In this document: positions 1 to 7,457 of the stretch, piece by piece | How the letters are laid out: the number at the start of each line of letters is the position of its first letter | Numbering within the stretch: position 1 is the stretch's first letter | DNA from: CAZMFZ01 sp964565665 | Lineage (GTDB): Bacteria; Bacteroidota; Bacteroidia; Cytophagales; UBA9547 | Direction: 5' to 3' | Assembly (NCBI GenBank): GCA_964565665.1 | Contig: CAZMFZ010000052.1 | Span: 1 to 23,767 of the forward strand | DNA length: 23,767 bases | Position numbers and translations under genes: made by a program | The notes under the pieces: generated by a model | Told to the model about the DNA's origin: nothing | What the model saw: the letters and a program-made list of their open reading frames with translations, nothing else | The model's database searches: none

Positions 1-28
1 AACTGTCTGCCACCACAAAACTTGATAC

Positions 29-93
29 GAAGCACAAAGCTTCATTTAACCACTTCATTCGCTTTTTTACCAAACGCGTGTTAGCTGTTGCCC
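29..93. repeat. Possible half of a palindromic / attC-like intergenic repeat
   Basis: The non-coding left edge holds a 5-bp hairpin (GAAGC at 29-33, GCTTC at 39-43, 5-nt loop). It ends with CCAAACGCGTGTTAGC at about 71-86, just downstream of the stop of the cupin fusion gene. From memory, environmental Bacteroidota genomes carry large imperfect palindromes whose outer arms resemble GCTAACACGCGTTTGG and its complement, placed after gene 3' ends like attC sites. Only one arm would be inside the window, so the palindrome cannot be verified here. The 7 bases GTTAGCT do not strictly match the integron core GTTRRRY. Confidence 0.3.
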
Positions 94-107
94 TCCATTT
101 TCGTTTA

Positions 108-845
108 CTATTTTTTATTCATTGCAAGTGTAAGTAGGAAAAAACTTTCTGTCACTGCCATTACACTATGTATAATGTTTTCTTGCAATGCTATCATTTG
201 ACCTTTTTCTATTATAGAACTTTGTTGTGCTGTAATAAAATTTACTTTTCCTTCCAACACCTGAATACTTAACACTCCGTTCGCCTTATGTGCTTTTAAT
301 TCTGCATTTTCGTGTAGCCCCATCAGGACAATTCTCATAGTTTCTGATTTGAAAATTGTGATAGAATTTCGGTCGCTGTCTGTCCAAGTTGTTTCATTTT
401 TTATTTGGTCAATAAATTCATGCAAGTTCATTTCCACTAGTTGAGCATTTAAAACCCGACTTCCTTCTGGTCGTTGCGATGTTGCATCATTTGATTTGTT
501 TTCCATAAGTAGATGTGTTCTATTGTTTTGTAATTTTTCTACCAATTTTGAAGTTTTTTCGTCCGATGAAATACCATAACCATTGACTAAAGTTCCTTTA
601 ATGCTAAACTTCGTAGAAGAAATTGCATAAAGTATTGATTGATCCTCTGGATTAGACACTCCTTCAAAACGATAAACTTTGTCAATTTGAAAATCGTCTG
701 GAGATAGTGTAACATTGAATTGATGGCATACTAAACATTCTTCCTGAATATTAAAGTCGTGGGTATAGCCCAACTTGATTAACCCATTTATGGTTTCTGA
801 TAATGTTCCATAACTTTCATTTAGAGAGCCTTCATTGATTTTCAT
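108..845 (-). CDS. Two-domain protein: small Bacteroidota 'PRPP synthetase-like' domain fused to a cupin
   Basis: This 245-aa protein joins two units that I know as separate small proteins. Residues about 10-105 match a conserved family of roughly 100 aa, recognisable by YGTLSETINGL, a Cys pair (CLVC, about 37-40), DDFQIDKVYRFEG and SILYAISS. That family is often annotated phosphoribosylpyrophosphate synthetase, but no PRPP-binding loop is visible, so the name is unsupported. Residues about 138-245 are a small cupin (HENAELKAHKANGVLSIQVL, then the second cupin motif with IIHSV). Only a few of the usual cupin metal ligands are evident (H178 and H185 region, H226 region). The ATG start at 843-845 is clear. 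It is the last gene of the ftcD cluster, 42 nt after the zinc-ribbon gene. Function is unknown; a stress or redox sensing role is only a guess. Confidence 0.8.
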   Translation of the reverse strand: MKINEGSLNESYGTLSETINGLIKLGYTHDFNIQEECLVCHQFNVTLSPDDFQIDKVYRFEGVSNPEDQSILYAISSTKFSIKGTLVNGYGISSDEKTSKLVEKLQNNRTHLLMENKSNDATSQRPEGSRVLNAQLVEMNLHEFIDQIKNETTWTDSDRNSITIFKSETMRIVLMGLHENAELKAHKANGVLSIQVLEGKVNFITAQQSSIIEKGQMIALQENIIHSVMAVTESFFLLTLAMNKK

Positions 846-887
846 AGGTAGTTACTTATTGAAGATAATATTTAAACAACTGGAATG

Positions 888-1079
888 TTAATTCCGGATT
901 TCACTTACCACCCCAATATCAGAGCAGCAATTTGATTCGTGAACAATCTTAATCCACTCTTCATCTGAAATGGTGACTGATTTGTCGGAAGGTTGTTGAC
1001 ACCAATCGCAAATTTCAAGTGTTTCAGGCAGAAAACCAATACCGTCACATTTAGGACAAATATATCCACAAGTAGCCAT
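888..1079 (-). CDS. Small zinc-ribbon protein (63 aa)
   Basis: Two CxxC knuckles, CPKC at residues 8-11 and CDWC at 24-27, separated by a short loop with GIGF, resemble half of a DnaJ-type zinc ribbon and should bind one Zn ion. The acidic, hydrophilic C-terminal half has no recognised domain. The ATG (1077-1079) overlaps the TGA of the upstream HhH gene (1079-1081) as TGATG, so translation is probably coupled. The arrangement and intact cysteines support a real gene despite its size. The product is probably cytoplasmic; its partner is unknown. Confidence 0.75.
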   Translation of the reverse strand: MATCGYICPKCDGIGFLPETLEICDWCQQPSDKSVTISDEEWIKIVHESNCCSDIGVVSEIRN

Positions 1080-2026
1080 CAGAATTCAAGATACGGTTTC
1101 ATTTTTTCAATTTCTTCAGCAGAAATGGTTTGTATTTGTTTCAACTGGTCGATGCTATGATAAGTTCCGTGCTGTTTGCGGAAAGCCAATATCAATTTTG
1201 CTCTTTGATAGCCTATGTATGGATGCGATTTCAGCAATTGAAAATCGTCTGTATTAGCGTTAATTTTTATGGGTTGAAAATTTTCGGCAATCAAAAATTT
1301 CTTCTCGATTTCCTGAATTACTGTGGAATCTAAGCCCCATATTTCTTTCAATTGTGCCATGGCAACAAATCCGCCTAGTTTTTCACGAAATTTAATTATT
1401 CGCAAAGCCAATTTAAATCCAATGCCATATACTTTCTCAAACGCTACTGAATCGGCTAAGTTTAAGTCTTGTTTTTTATATTCATATTTGAGTTTAGGTA
1501 GTTGCCCATTATTTTCGATTTTCGTTTTTGAGTATGTTGTTTTAGTTTCTAGAGTTTTAATTTCGGGCAAATCAATATAAGATTCAAGCTTCACATAGAG
1601 AAATTCAGGGAAACCGTAAATCTTCTTTAAATCAGCTTTTATTTTGAATTTTCCTCCTTTTGAACGGTACTTTAATATTCTCTCAGCCAAATAAGGCTTC
1701 AAACCAAGTTTGATAAAATCATCTTCACTAGCCAAATTGGGATTGAATGCAAATAATTCGTTAGTTGGGGTTTCCGCGTTATCAGATAGTGGAACGTGAG
1801 ATTCGATAGCAGTATTTTCATTTATTACTTGCAACAAACTATCCAACATTTGGCTTTCCCTTGGCTCTATAATGGAATGCCTTACTGACATTTGGTCGTA
1901 AATAATAGTAGCCACAATAGCCAAAACCATTACTAAAAGCATTATTACAAAGCCATTCATCTCCCTTTGAGAGAAACTAAAAAAATCTTTTATCGAGTTG
2001 AGCAAACGCTTTATCATTGGCTGCAA
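1079..2026 (-). CDS. Membrane-anchored helix-hairpin-helix (ComEA-like) DNA-binding protein
   Basis: This 315-aa protein has a basic, Phe-rich N-terminus and one membrane segment at about residues 25-44. It then has a Ser/Glu-rich linker and three ComEA-type double helix-hairpin-helix units at about 92-153, 185-246 and 253-315. Each carries the usual pattern: an Asn/Leu-Ala-like start, a GIG or equivalent hairpin (YGIGFKLALRIIKFRE, HPYIGYQRAKLILAFRK), then GG/G-F/Y and the second helix. HhH units bind DNA backbone without sequence preference; ComEA-like proteins pull DNA into the periplasm during transformation. N-in topology with exported HhH units would fit such a role, but no com genes are nearby. 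It follows ftcD by 17 nt and overlaps the zinc-ribbon gene. Confidence 0.85.
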   Translation of the reverse strand: MQPMIKRLLNSIKDFFSFSQREMNGFVIMLLVMVLAIVATIIYDQMSVRHSIIEPRESQMLDSLLQVINENTAIESHVPLSDNAETPTNELFAFNPNLASEDDFIKLGLKPYLAERILKYRSKGGKFKIKADLKKIYGFPEFLYVKLESYIDLPEIKTLETKTTYSKTKIENNGQLPKLKYEYKKQDLNLADSVAFEKVYGIGFKLALRIIKFREKLGGFVAMAQLKEIWGLDSTVIQEIEKKFLIAENFQPIKINANTDDFQLLKSHPYIGYQRAKLILAFRKQHGTYHSIDQLKQIQTISAEEIEKMKPYLEF

Positions 2027-2043
2027 AGCAAGGGGTTTTTGTA

Positions 2044-3021
2044 CTACAAATTCAAAGCATATTCAATCACTTTTTTTGTGGCTTCAAAAGGCTTTATTTC
2101 ATTAAGATTAAGATAAATTGCCCCATATTCTACCAATTCCGAATGAGGCAAGTAGTGATTTTTTCCGTTAGATTTTAAAAAATGAATGCCGCAATCTGCT
2201 ATTGCTTTTAATGGAATCATTCCTACCAATTCAGAACCAGATACTTCAGTATCGAATGCCAAAGCCCATTTTTTTACTGCTTCAAACACTTCATAAACGG
2301 GTGTAAAGGTAAAATCTGTGATATTTGTAGAAACTTGTACTTTGTCGAATTCATCAATATACCAGCCAATTGCCTTTACTTTACGCAAACCTGTTTCACT
2401 GTTTTCCCTAATCTTCAAAGCAATTTGCTTTGCTATAGTCACATTTTTAGTAGTAAGATTTACATTGTAAGCAACTAAAAATGGCCTAGCTCCAATAATG
2501 ACAATGCCTGATTTGGCATTGAATTCAGCTTTTCCGTAGTCAGGCAAAAAATCAATTTGTTGCAATTTGCTTGCCAAACCTTCGTACTCGCCTTTTCGGA
2601 GCCAAGCCAAATTTCTTCTTTCTGGTGCAGATGCTGCATTTTCATACATAAACACAGGAATATTGAGTTCTGAGGCTACTTTTCGACCTAATTCATTCGC
2701 TAATTCAGCAATTTCCGCCAATGAAACCCCTGAAATAGGTACTAAAGGGCATACATCACAAGCCCCAATCCGGGGATGTGTGCCTTTGTGCAAACGCATG
2801 TCAATAAGTTTTTGGGCTATTTTAATTGCTTTAAAAGCAGCTTCAACAACTGCACGTGGCTCTCCTGCAAAGGTATACACGGTTCTATTGGCATGAAATC
2901 CGGGGTCAATATCTAGCAATTTTACATTTGGTACTGACGCAATAGAATTGGCTATGGCTTGGATGGTAGGTTCGTTTTGCCCTTCAGAAAAGTTGGGGAC
3001 ACATTCTATAACTTTATTCAA
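2044..3021 (-). CDS. ftcD: Glutamate formimidoyltransferase
   Basis: The product transfers the formimino group of N-formimino-L-glutamate to tetrahydrofolate (EC 2.1.2.5), a late step of histidine degradation feeding one-carbon metabolism. The N-terminal signature CVPNFSEG (7-14) is intact. THPRIGACDVCPLVP contains H82, equivalent to the catalytic His of the mammalian enzyme by alignment from memory. At 325 aa it has both formiminotransferase subdomains but no cyclodeaminase domain. The start is TTG at 3019-3021: family members begin MNK-IECVPNFSEG exactly there and no ATG is available in frame upstream. It is first in a four-gene minus-strand cluster. No hutH, hutU or hutI is in the window. 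Confidence 0.95.
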   Translation of the reverse strand: MNKVIECVPNFSEGQNEPTIQAIANSIASVPNVKLLDIDPGFHANRTVYTFAGEPRAVVEAAFKAIKIAQKLIDMRLHKGTHPRIGACDVCPLVPISGVSLAEIAELANELGRKVASELNIPVFMYENAASAPERRNLAWLRKGEYEGLASKLQQIDFLPDYGKAEFNAKSGIVIIGARPFLVAYNVNLTTKNVTIAKQIALKIRENSETGLRKVKAIGWYIDEFDKVQVSTNITDFTFTPVYEVFEAVKKWALAFDTEVSGSELVGMIPLKAIADCGIHFLKSNGKNHYLPHSELVEYGAIYLNLNEIKPFEATKKVIEYALNL

Positions 3022-3040
3022 GGGGAAAAATTAGGTAAAT

Positions 3041-3074
3041 ATTCAGAGGCGAGCAAAAAAGCAAGCCTCTGAAT
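3041..3074 (-). terminator. Stem-loop terminator after the long lipoprotein gene
   Basis: A perfect 10-bp inverted repeat, ATTCAGAGGC at 3041-3050 and GCCTCTGAAT at 3065-3074, has a 14-nt loop. It lies 12 nt past the lipoprotein stop and before ftcD. Read on the minus strand it is followed by a T-rich stretch (ATTTACCTAATTTTT). This should separate the lipoprotein transcript from the ftcD operon. Confidence 0.7.
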
Positions 3075-3085
3075 AAAAAATGAGA

Positions 3086-3658
3086 TTACATAGTTGTAAA
3101 CAACCAATAAAAGAAAATGACTGCTCCTACAATAAATATAATTATACCCACTATATAATTTAAAAGGAATGCTACTAGCAAACCAATCAACATCAAAATA
3201 ATACTTATAAGAAGGAATTTAGAAACACCTCCCCTTCTCTGGGTTTGCTTTACTTCATTTTGAGAAGCTGGCGAAATTTTAGTTTCCTCTCCTTTCAATT
3301 TGAATTCGGGGTTAGAAACTACTTTCTTTGCTAGCTTTACCATTTTGGCAGCTGCAAGCAATGCGGCAGTTTTAGAAACGGAAGCTGTAGCACTTTGCTC
3401 TTTAACTTGAGCCTTTTTCACTTCTTCATTTTGTACAGCCACAGAAAGCAAGCTTTCAGATTTTGTATCCGCTTTTGCAGTTTCAACTCCTGTTTCTTTT
3501 ACAGAAGCATTAGTAATTGTGCTTATTTCAGCAACTTTCGACTGTCTGTATTCATTTCTGTATTTCCAATTGGTGGCTAGGTTTTGATAAGTGCTACAAG
3601 AAGATAGCAGAGCTACTACTGCTAGTAAGCCAAATACTTTTGTAAATGTCATTTTCAT
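3086..3658 (-). CDS. Lipoprotein with two C-terminal membrane segments
   Basis: The start chosen is the ATG at 3656-3658, giving 190 aa; an ATG at 3716-3718 would add 20 residues ahead of a normal signal peptide and is less likely. The N-terminus is MKMTFTKVFGLLAVVALLSSC, a type II signal peptide with lipid-acceptor C21. After it comes the motif YQNLATNWKYRNEYRQSKV, shared with the small lipoprotein at 3839-4036. A long Ala/Lys/Glu-rich, low-complexity linker follows, then RRGG and two adjacent hydrophobic helices at about 147-187. A lipidated N-terminus joined to a C-terminal helical hairpin is an unusual layout. I do not recognise a named family. Confidence 0.75.
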   Translation of the reverse strand: MKMTFTKVFGLLAVVALLSSCSTYQNLATNWKYRNEYRQSKVAEISTITNASVKETGVETAKADTKSESLLSVAVQNEEVKKAQVKEQSATASVSKTAALLAAAKMVKLAKKVVSNPEFKLKGEETKISPASQNEVKQTQRRGGVSKFLLISIILMLIGLLVAFLLNYIVGIIIFIVGAVIFFYWLFTTM

Positions 3659-3780
3659 AATGGTAATGGATAAATGATTAAGTGAGTTATTATTAAGGGA
3701 GTAAATTAGACAAACCATTAAAGATTCGCAACTCTTAACAATTATTTAATAATGCAATTGCATTCTCTTTTAAACAACAA

Positions 3781-3821
3781 AAGTCACCATTCCAGTTTTC
3801 TTAATACTAAAGTGGTGACTT
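3781..3821 (-). terminator. Stem-loop terminator after the small lipoprotein gene
   Basis: A perfect 9-bp inverted repeat, AAGTCACCA at 3781-3789 and TGGTGACTT at 3813-3821, has a 23-nt loop. It begins 17 nt past the stop at 3839-3841. On the minus strand it runs into TTGTTGTTTAAAA, a weak T tract. Its position suits termination of the small lipoprotein transcript. Confidence 0.55.
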
Positions 3822-3838
3822 GATAAAATTTACGCAAT

Positions 3839-4036
3839 TTATGCTTTCACTTTTGCAATTGTAGTAGGGTGAAAACTTATATGATAAGTATGGGAAACTT
3901 TAATTTGCCTAAATTCATGTCTATAATGCCACCGAGTAGCCATTTTTGAATATGGACTGCAAGAAGTCAATAGAGCAAAGAATAAACACATATTTATTAT
4001 CATTATATTTTGCGGAAGTGAGATAGTAGTTTTCAT
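3839..4036 (-). CDS. Small lipoprotein, short paralog of the neighbouring lipoprotein
   Basis: This 65-aa product has a signal peptide ending LLTSC with lipid-acceptor C26. It then has SPYSKMATRWHYRHEFRQIKV, which aligns with STYQNLATNWKYRNEYRQSKV of the adjacent gene (C-S-x-Y-x3-A-T-x-W-x-Y-R-x-E-[FY]-R-Q-x-K-V). After the motif it diverges and stops after about 19 residues, without the linker and membrane hairpin of the longer protein. It has its own candidate promoter and terminator, so it may be a functional one-motif lipoprotein; a decayed duplicate is the alternative. Mature product would be about 40 residues. Confidence 0.6.
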   Translation of the reverse strand: MKTTISLPQNIMIINMCLFFALLTSCSPYSKMATRWHYRHEFRQIKVSHTYHISFHPTTIAKVKA

Positions 4037-4062
4037 ATTTTTAATAAATTAAAGTATTACAA

Positions 4063-4095
4063 CAATTATACTGTCCATATACGAGTATCATCAAA
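4063..4095 (-). promoter_or_regulatory. Candidate promoter of the small lipoprotein gene
   Basis: On the minus strand TTTG (4092-4095) lies 21 nt before TATAATTG (4063-4070), one mismatch from TAnnTTTG. Predicted transcription would start about 20 nt before the ATG at 4034-4036. The spacing is within the range reported for Bacteroidota promoters but longer than the optimum. Confidence 0.35.
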
Positions 4096-4184
4096 TTAAT
4101 AATAATTGGAAACCCAATTTCGGTTAATATTTCGTCCAATCATTGAATTAACTCGTCCGAGGGGCGTAAAATATAGCCTTTATA

Positions 4185-4316
4185 ATGCTTTACTTAGCAA
4201 ACCGATTAAGTAATAAGCCAAAAAGGAGACTTATCTTAATTTTAGGTAGTGGAGAATATGAGCCTGAACTAAGAGAATTGAAGTTTTTAGACAAAGTAGT
4301 TTGGCATAATAATTGA
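4185..4316 (+). other. Short coding-like ORF (43 codons) in the 360-bp gap 4037-4396
   Basis: The ATG at 4185 opens a frame ending in TGA at 4314-4316. The stretch LILILGSGEYEPELRELKFL has protein-like composition, a beta strand followed by a Gly-rich turn and an amphipathic helix, as in Rossmann-like glycosyltransferase or NYN folds. It is too short to be such a domain, so it could be a remnant of a lost gene or a chance ORF. The rest of the gap is AT-rich, with the promoter of the small lipoprotein on one side and that of the esterase pseudogene on the other. Confidence 0.25.
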
Positions 4317-4332
4317 AAAAAACTTATTTTTG
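4300..4332 (+). promoter_or_regulatory. Candidate promoter of the esterase pseudogene
   Basis: TTTG (4300-4303), a 21-nt spacer and TATTTTTG (4325-4332, full match to TAnnTTTG) lie about 65 nt before the ATG at 4397. The promoter looks intact although the gene behind it is broken. It might also supply transcript to the RNA methyltransferase 33 nt after the pseudogene. Confidence 0.45.
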
Positions 4333-4396
4333 AAATACTTTAAATCAATTAGTGACACAAGCTAATATGATTTCCTCCCTTTAATTTAAATAGCAT

Positions 4397-5983
4397 ATGA
4401 ATAACATTGGGTTTTTGAGGTTGATATTTATTTCAATAATATTTATTAGCCAATTAGCAACTGCCAACATTGCACTACCAAAGTTGATAAGCGATGGCAT
4501 GGTGCTGCAAAGAGACAAAACATTGAAAATATGGGGTTGGGCAGATGCTTATGAAAGAGTTTCTGTTACATTCAATGGTAAAACTTATGTAACTACCACA
4601 GAGTCAAATAAAAAATGGGAGTTGGAAGAAAGTCTGCAATCATTTCCTGAAATAGAACGAGCCTACCAAGAAATTAATAAAACTATGATTTCTAGAATAG
4701 ATAAAATGAAGCTGAGAGAAACTCTACTATCCTCTTATTTTAAGAAATCTAAAGACTTAGATAATACTTATACCATATTTTCTGCCTGTAATTTCAAACC
4801 AGAAAACTGGTAGAAAACAACCTTGCCAGGTAATTTTAATACTTCAGAATTTTCAAATTTTGATGGCGTAATATGGCTTAGAAAAACCTTTGAAGTACCT
4901 GCAAATATGCTAGGGAAAGATTTGACCTTAGAAATAACCAACATGGATGATGCAGATGAAACTTGGTACAATGGTGAACAGATTGGTGCTACATCAGGAG
5001 CTGAGCTAGAAAGAAACTACCAAATTATAGCAAAAATGAATAAATCGGCTAAAGCGACAATTGTAATACGTATGGTAGATTGGGGTGGAGGAATGGGTGT
5101 AAAAGGTGAATTAAAATTGAGAAATGCCCAAAATGTATTGGATTTATCGAGTGAATGGCTATATAAATCTACCTATAATTTTAAAGAGTTGTCCAAATTT
5201 ATTGAGCCAGATTGGGAGGCTCGCATGGGTTGGCAGCCCACCACTATATATAATGGCATGATTAAACCATTGCTCAATTATCGAATAAAAGGGGCAATTT
5301 GGTACCAAGGCGAATCAAATGCAGGGCGTGCTTACCAGTATCGCAGTTTATTTCCTGCCATGATTAAAAACTGGAGAGAGAAATTCAACCAAGGCGATTT
5401 TCCGTTTTTATTTGTGCAATTGGCAAACTTTTTAAAACCTGATTCTATTCCTAAAGACGATCCTTGGCCTGAATTGAGAGAAGCATAAACGCTAACTTTA
5501 AAAACCTTGCCTAATCTGGGTATGGCTTTGGCAATAGATTTGGGCGAGGAAAACGATATTCATCCGAAAAACAAAATTGATGTGGGCAAAAGATTGGCAT
5601 ACCAAGCAATGAAAGTGGCTTACAATGATAAAAAAATAATTGCAGACGGACCAGTATTAGAATCTGTTAAATTTGAAGGCAATAAAGCCATTGTTAGTTT
5701 CACAAACAAAGCTAAAGCCTTAATTCACAGTGATGCAAAGGCAATTAGAGGATTTGTAATTGCAGGAGAAGACAAGAAATTTTATTATGCAGATGCCGCA
5801 ATTATTGATGCAAATACTTTGAAAGTAAGTTCGAAATTAGTCGCAAATCCTGTAGCATTTAGGTATGCTTGGGCAAACAATCCGTCACTTGCCAATTTAT
5901 ATAATTCAGCCGGGTTGCCTGCATACCCCTTCAGAACAGACGATTGGAAAGGCATTACGTTTGGAGTTACAGATTTAAAATAA
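4397..5983 (+). pseudogene. Broken sialate O-acetylesterase (SGNH/SASA family)
   Basis: One reading frame runs through 529 codons, interrupted by TAG at 4811-4813 and TAA at 5486-5488. Family landmarks are continuous across both stops: signal peptide (about 1-23), LPKLISDGMVLQRDKTLKIWGW, FDGVIWLRKTFEVP, AIWYQGESNAGRAYQYRSLF, then LGMALAIDLGEENDIHPKNK. The TAA stands where homologs have Gln in ELREAQ (CAA to TAA). The TAG follows ENW, where homologs read WKTMKLPG. A third lesion is an in-frame deletion near 4612-4640: sequence jumps from the beta-sandwich start (NKKWE) to a late segment (SFPEIERAYQEIN), removing roughly 150 residues including the GQSNM nucleophile block. Homologs are about 640-690 aa, periplasmic, and remove O-acetyl groups from sialic acids or plant glycans. 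This copy cannot be active. Confidence 0.9.
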
Positions 5984-6016
5984 CGCAAACTTGCCACCTT
6001 AGAAATTCTAATCGTA

Positions 6017-7408
6017 TTGAAAAAATATTTAACTCTTCCTTCTCCATTTCTTGAAAGAATAAAAACGCAATTGGGAGCCGGATCTGAAGCGTTTTTTAAT
6101 GCTTTTGATGAGGAAACGCCTATTTCCATTAGAATAAATCCACTAAAGAAACCAAAAGAAATAGCAGGAACAGCTTTAGAAAATTTAAATCAAGTCGCTT
6201 GGAATAAAAATGGCTACTACTTACTAGAACGCCCAATTTTCACAATAGATCCATTATTTCAAGCCGGAGCCTATTATGTGCAAGAGGCTTCCTCAATGTT
6301 TTTGAGCAAAATATTAAATCAAATAGTCTCTCATTTGCCAATTGAAGCTAAAATACTTGATTTGTGTGCCGCACCAGGTGGCAAAAGCACTTTGATATTA
6401 GATGAAATACCAACCACAATGTTGCTGGTTGCCAATGAAGTTATCAGAGCTAGAGCCGCTATTTTGGCTGATAATATCACCAAATGGGGCAAATCAAATG
6501 CCATAGTCACCAGCAATGATCCACGAGATTTCAAAAAACTTAGCCAATATTTCGATGTAATAGTGGCCGATGCACCTTGCTCTGGCGAAGGTATGTTTCG
6601 TAAAGGCCAAAATGCCATACAAGAGTGGTCGGAAGAAAATGTGGCTATTTGCTCCGCAAGACAGCAAAGAATAATTGACGATATATTGCCATCCTTGAAA
6701 TCAAATGGCTATTTGATATACTGTACTTGCACTTTTTCACCAGCCGAAAACCGAGAAAACTTGGAGAAATTCATAGTTGAACACCAGTTAAAATCTGTAG
6801 AAATACATTTGGATTTTAATTCTAATATTGAAGCAGTAAATGACAATGACATATACAGTTATCATTTTTATCATCATAAAACAAAAGGGGAAGGCTTTTT
6901 TATAGCTTGTTTACAGAAAATAGAAAATGAAGAAATAGATGCCGATTTGAGAGGTTTTAAATTTGAGTTTCTAAGCAAAAAGCAAATTCCTCTGCTCAAA
7001 AAATGGATTTTTGCTACCGATACATTGGAATTTATAATATGGAAAGATGTAATTGAAGCCTTTCCGAAGCCATTGGCAAATGACATTTCATTACTCTCGA
7101 AACATCTGTTTGTGATTAAAAAAGGAATTGAAATTGGAAAAATAATGGGGAATGATATAATTCCCAGTCACGAATTGGCTTTGAGTGAACTTGCAAACGC
7201 TGAAATGACTTGTTGTGAACTGAGCAAAACTGAAGCATTAATTTACCTTAAAAAAGGAGATGTATCAAATTTTGAAGCTGTTTTGGCGCTGCCAAACGGC
7301 TGGGCATTAATACAATACGAAGGCAAAAACTTAGGCTGGATAAAAAAAATGGGGCACCGAACCAACAATTATCTACCCAAAGAATTGCGTATTTTGAAGG
7401 ATTTCTGA
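6017..7408 (+). CDS. RNA cytosine-C5 methyltransferase, NOL1/NOP2/sun (RsmF-like) family
   Basis: This 463-aa SAM-dependent enzyme should methylate C5 of a cytosine in rRNA. The SAM site DLCAAPGGKST is at 115-125. Motif IV DAPCSGEGMFR (185-195) has C188 and motif VI YCTCTFSPAENRE (235-247) has C238, the two cysteines used for catalysis and product release in this family. The N-terminal part holds the family's RNA-recognition fold. The C-terminal part (about 300-463) resembles the RsmF/YebU PUA-like extension, ending LGWIKKMGHRTNNYLPKELRI. The start appears to be TTG at 6017-6019; no ATG lies in frame before it and the N-terminus matches the family at that point. It lies 33 nt after the pseudogene. 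The exact target nucleotide cannot be assigned from sequence. Confidence 0.92.
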   Translation: MKKYLTLPSPFLERIKTQLGAGSEAFFNAFDEETPISIRINPLKKPKEIAGTALENLNQVAWNKNGYYLLERPIFTIDPLFQAGAYYVQEASSMFLSKILNQIVSHLPIEAKILDLCAAPGGKSTLILDEIPTTMLLVANEVIRARAAILADNITKWGKSNAIVTSNDPRDFKKLSQYFDVIVADAPCSGEGMFRKGQNAIQEWSEENVAICSARQQRIIDDILPSLKSNGYLIYCTCTFSPAENRENLEKFIVEHQLKSVEIHLDFNSNIEAVNDNDIYSYHFYHHKTKGEGFFIACLQKIENEEIDADLRGFKFEFLSKKQIPLLKKWIFATDTLEFIIWKDVIEAFPKPLANDISLLSKHLFVIKKGIEIGKIMGNDIIPSHELALSELANAEMTCCELSKTEALIYLKKGDVSNFEAVLALPNGWALIQYEGKNLGWIKKMGHRTNNYLPKELRILKDF

Positions 7409-7457
7409 AAATTTGCGAATCAGAATTCGTTTATGGGTTGCTGGCGTAGCTAATTTG

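Noticed and set aside
4397..5983. Stop-codon reassignment or readthrough (TAG/TAA as Gln) to explain the interrupted esterase
   Set aside because: TAA and TAG terminate other genes in the window at the expected family ends (for example zinc ribbon TAA, trpE TAG, PPOX TAG), and the catalytic Ser block is deleted as well.
7416..7429. Hairpin CGAAT-caga-ATTCG between the methyltransferase and GNAT genes
   Set aside because: A 5-bp AT-rich stem with no strong T tract; position suits a terminator but the structure is weak.
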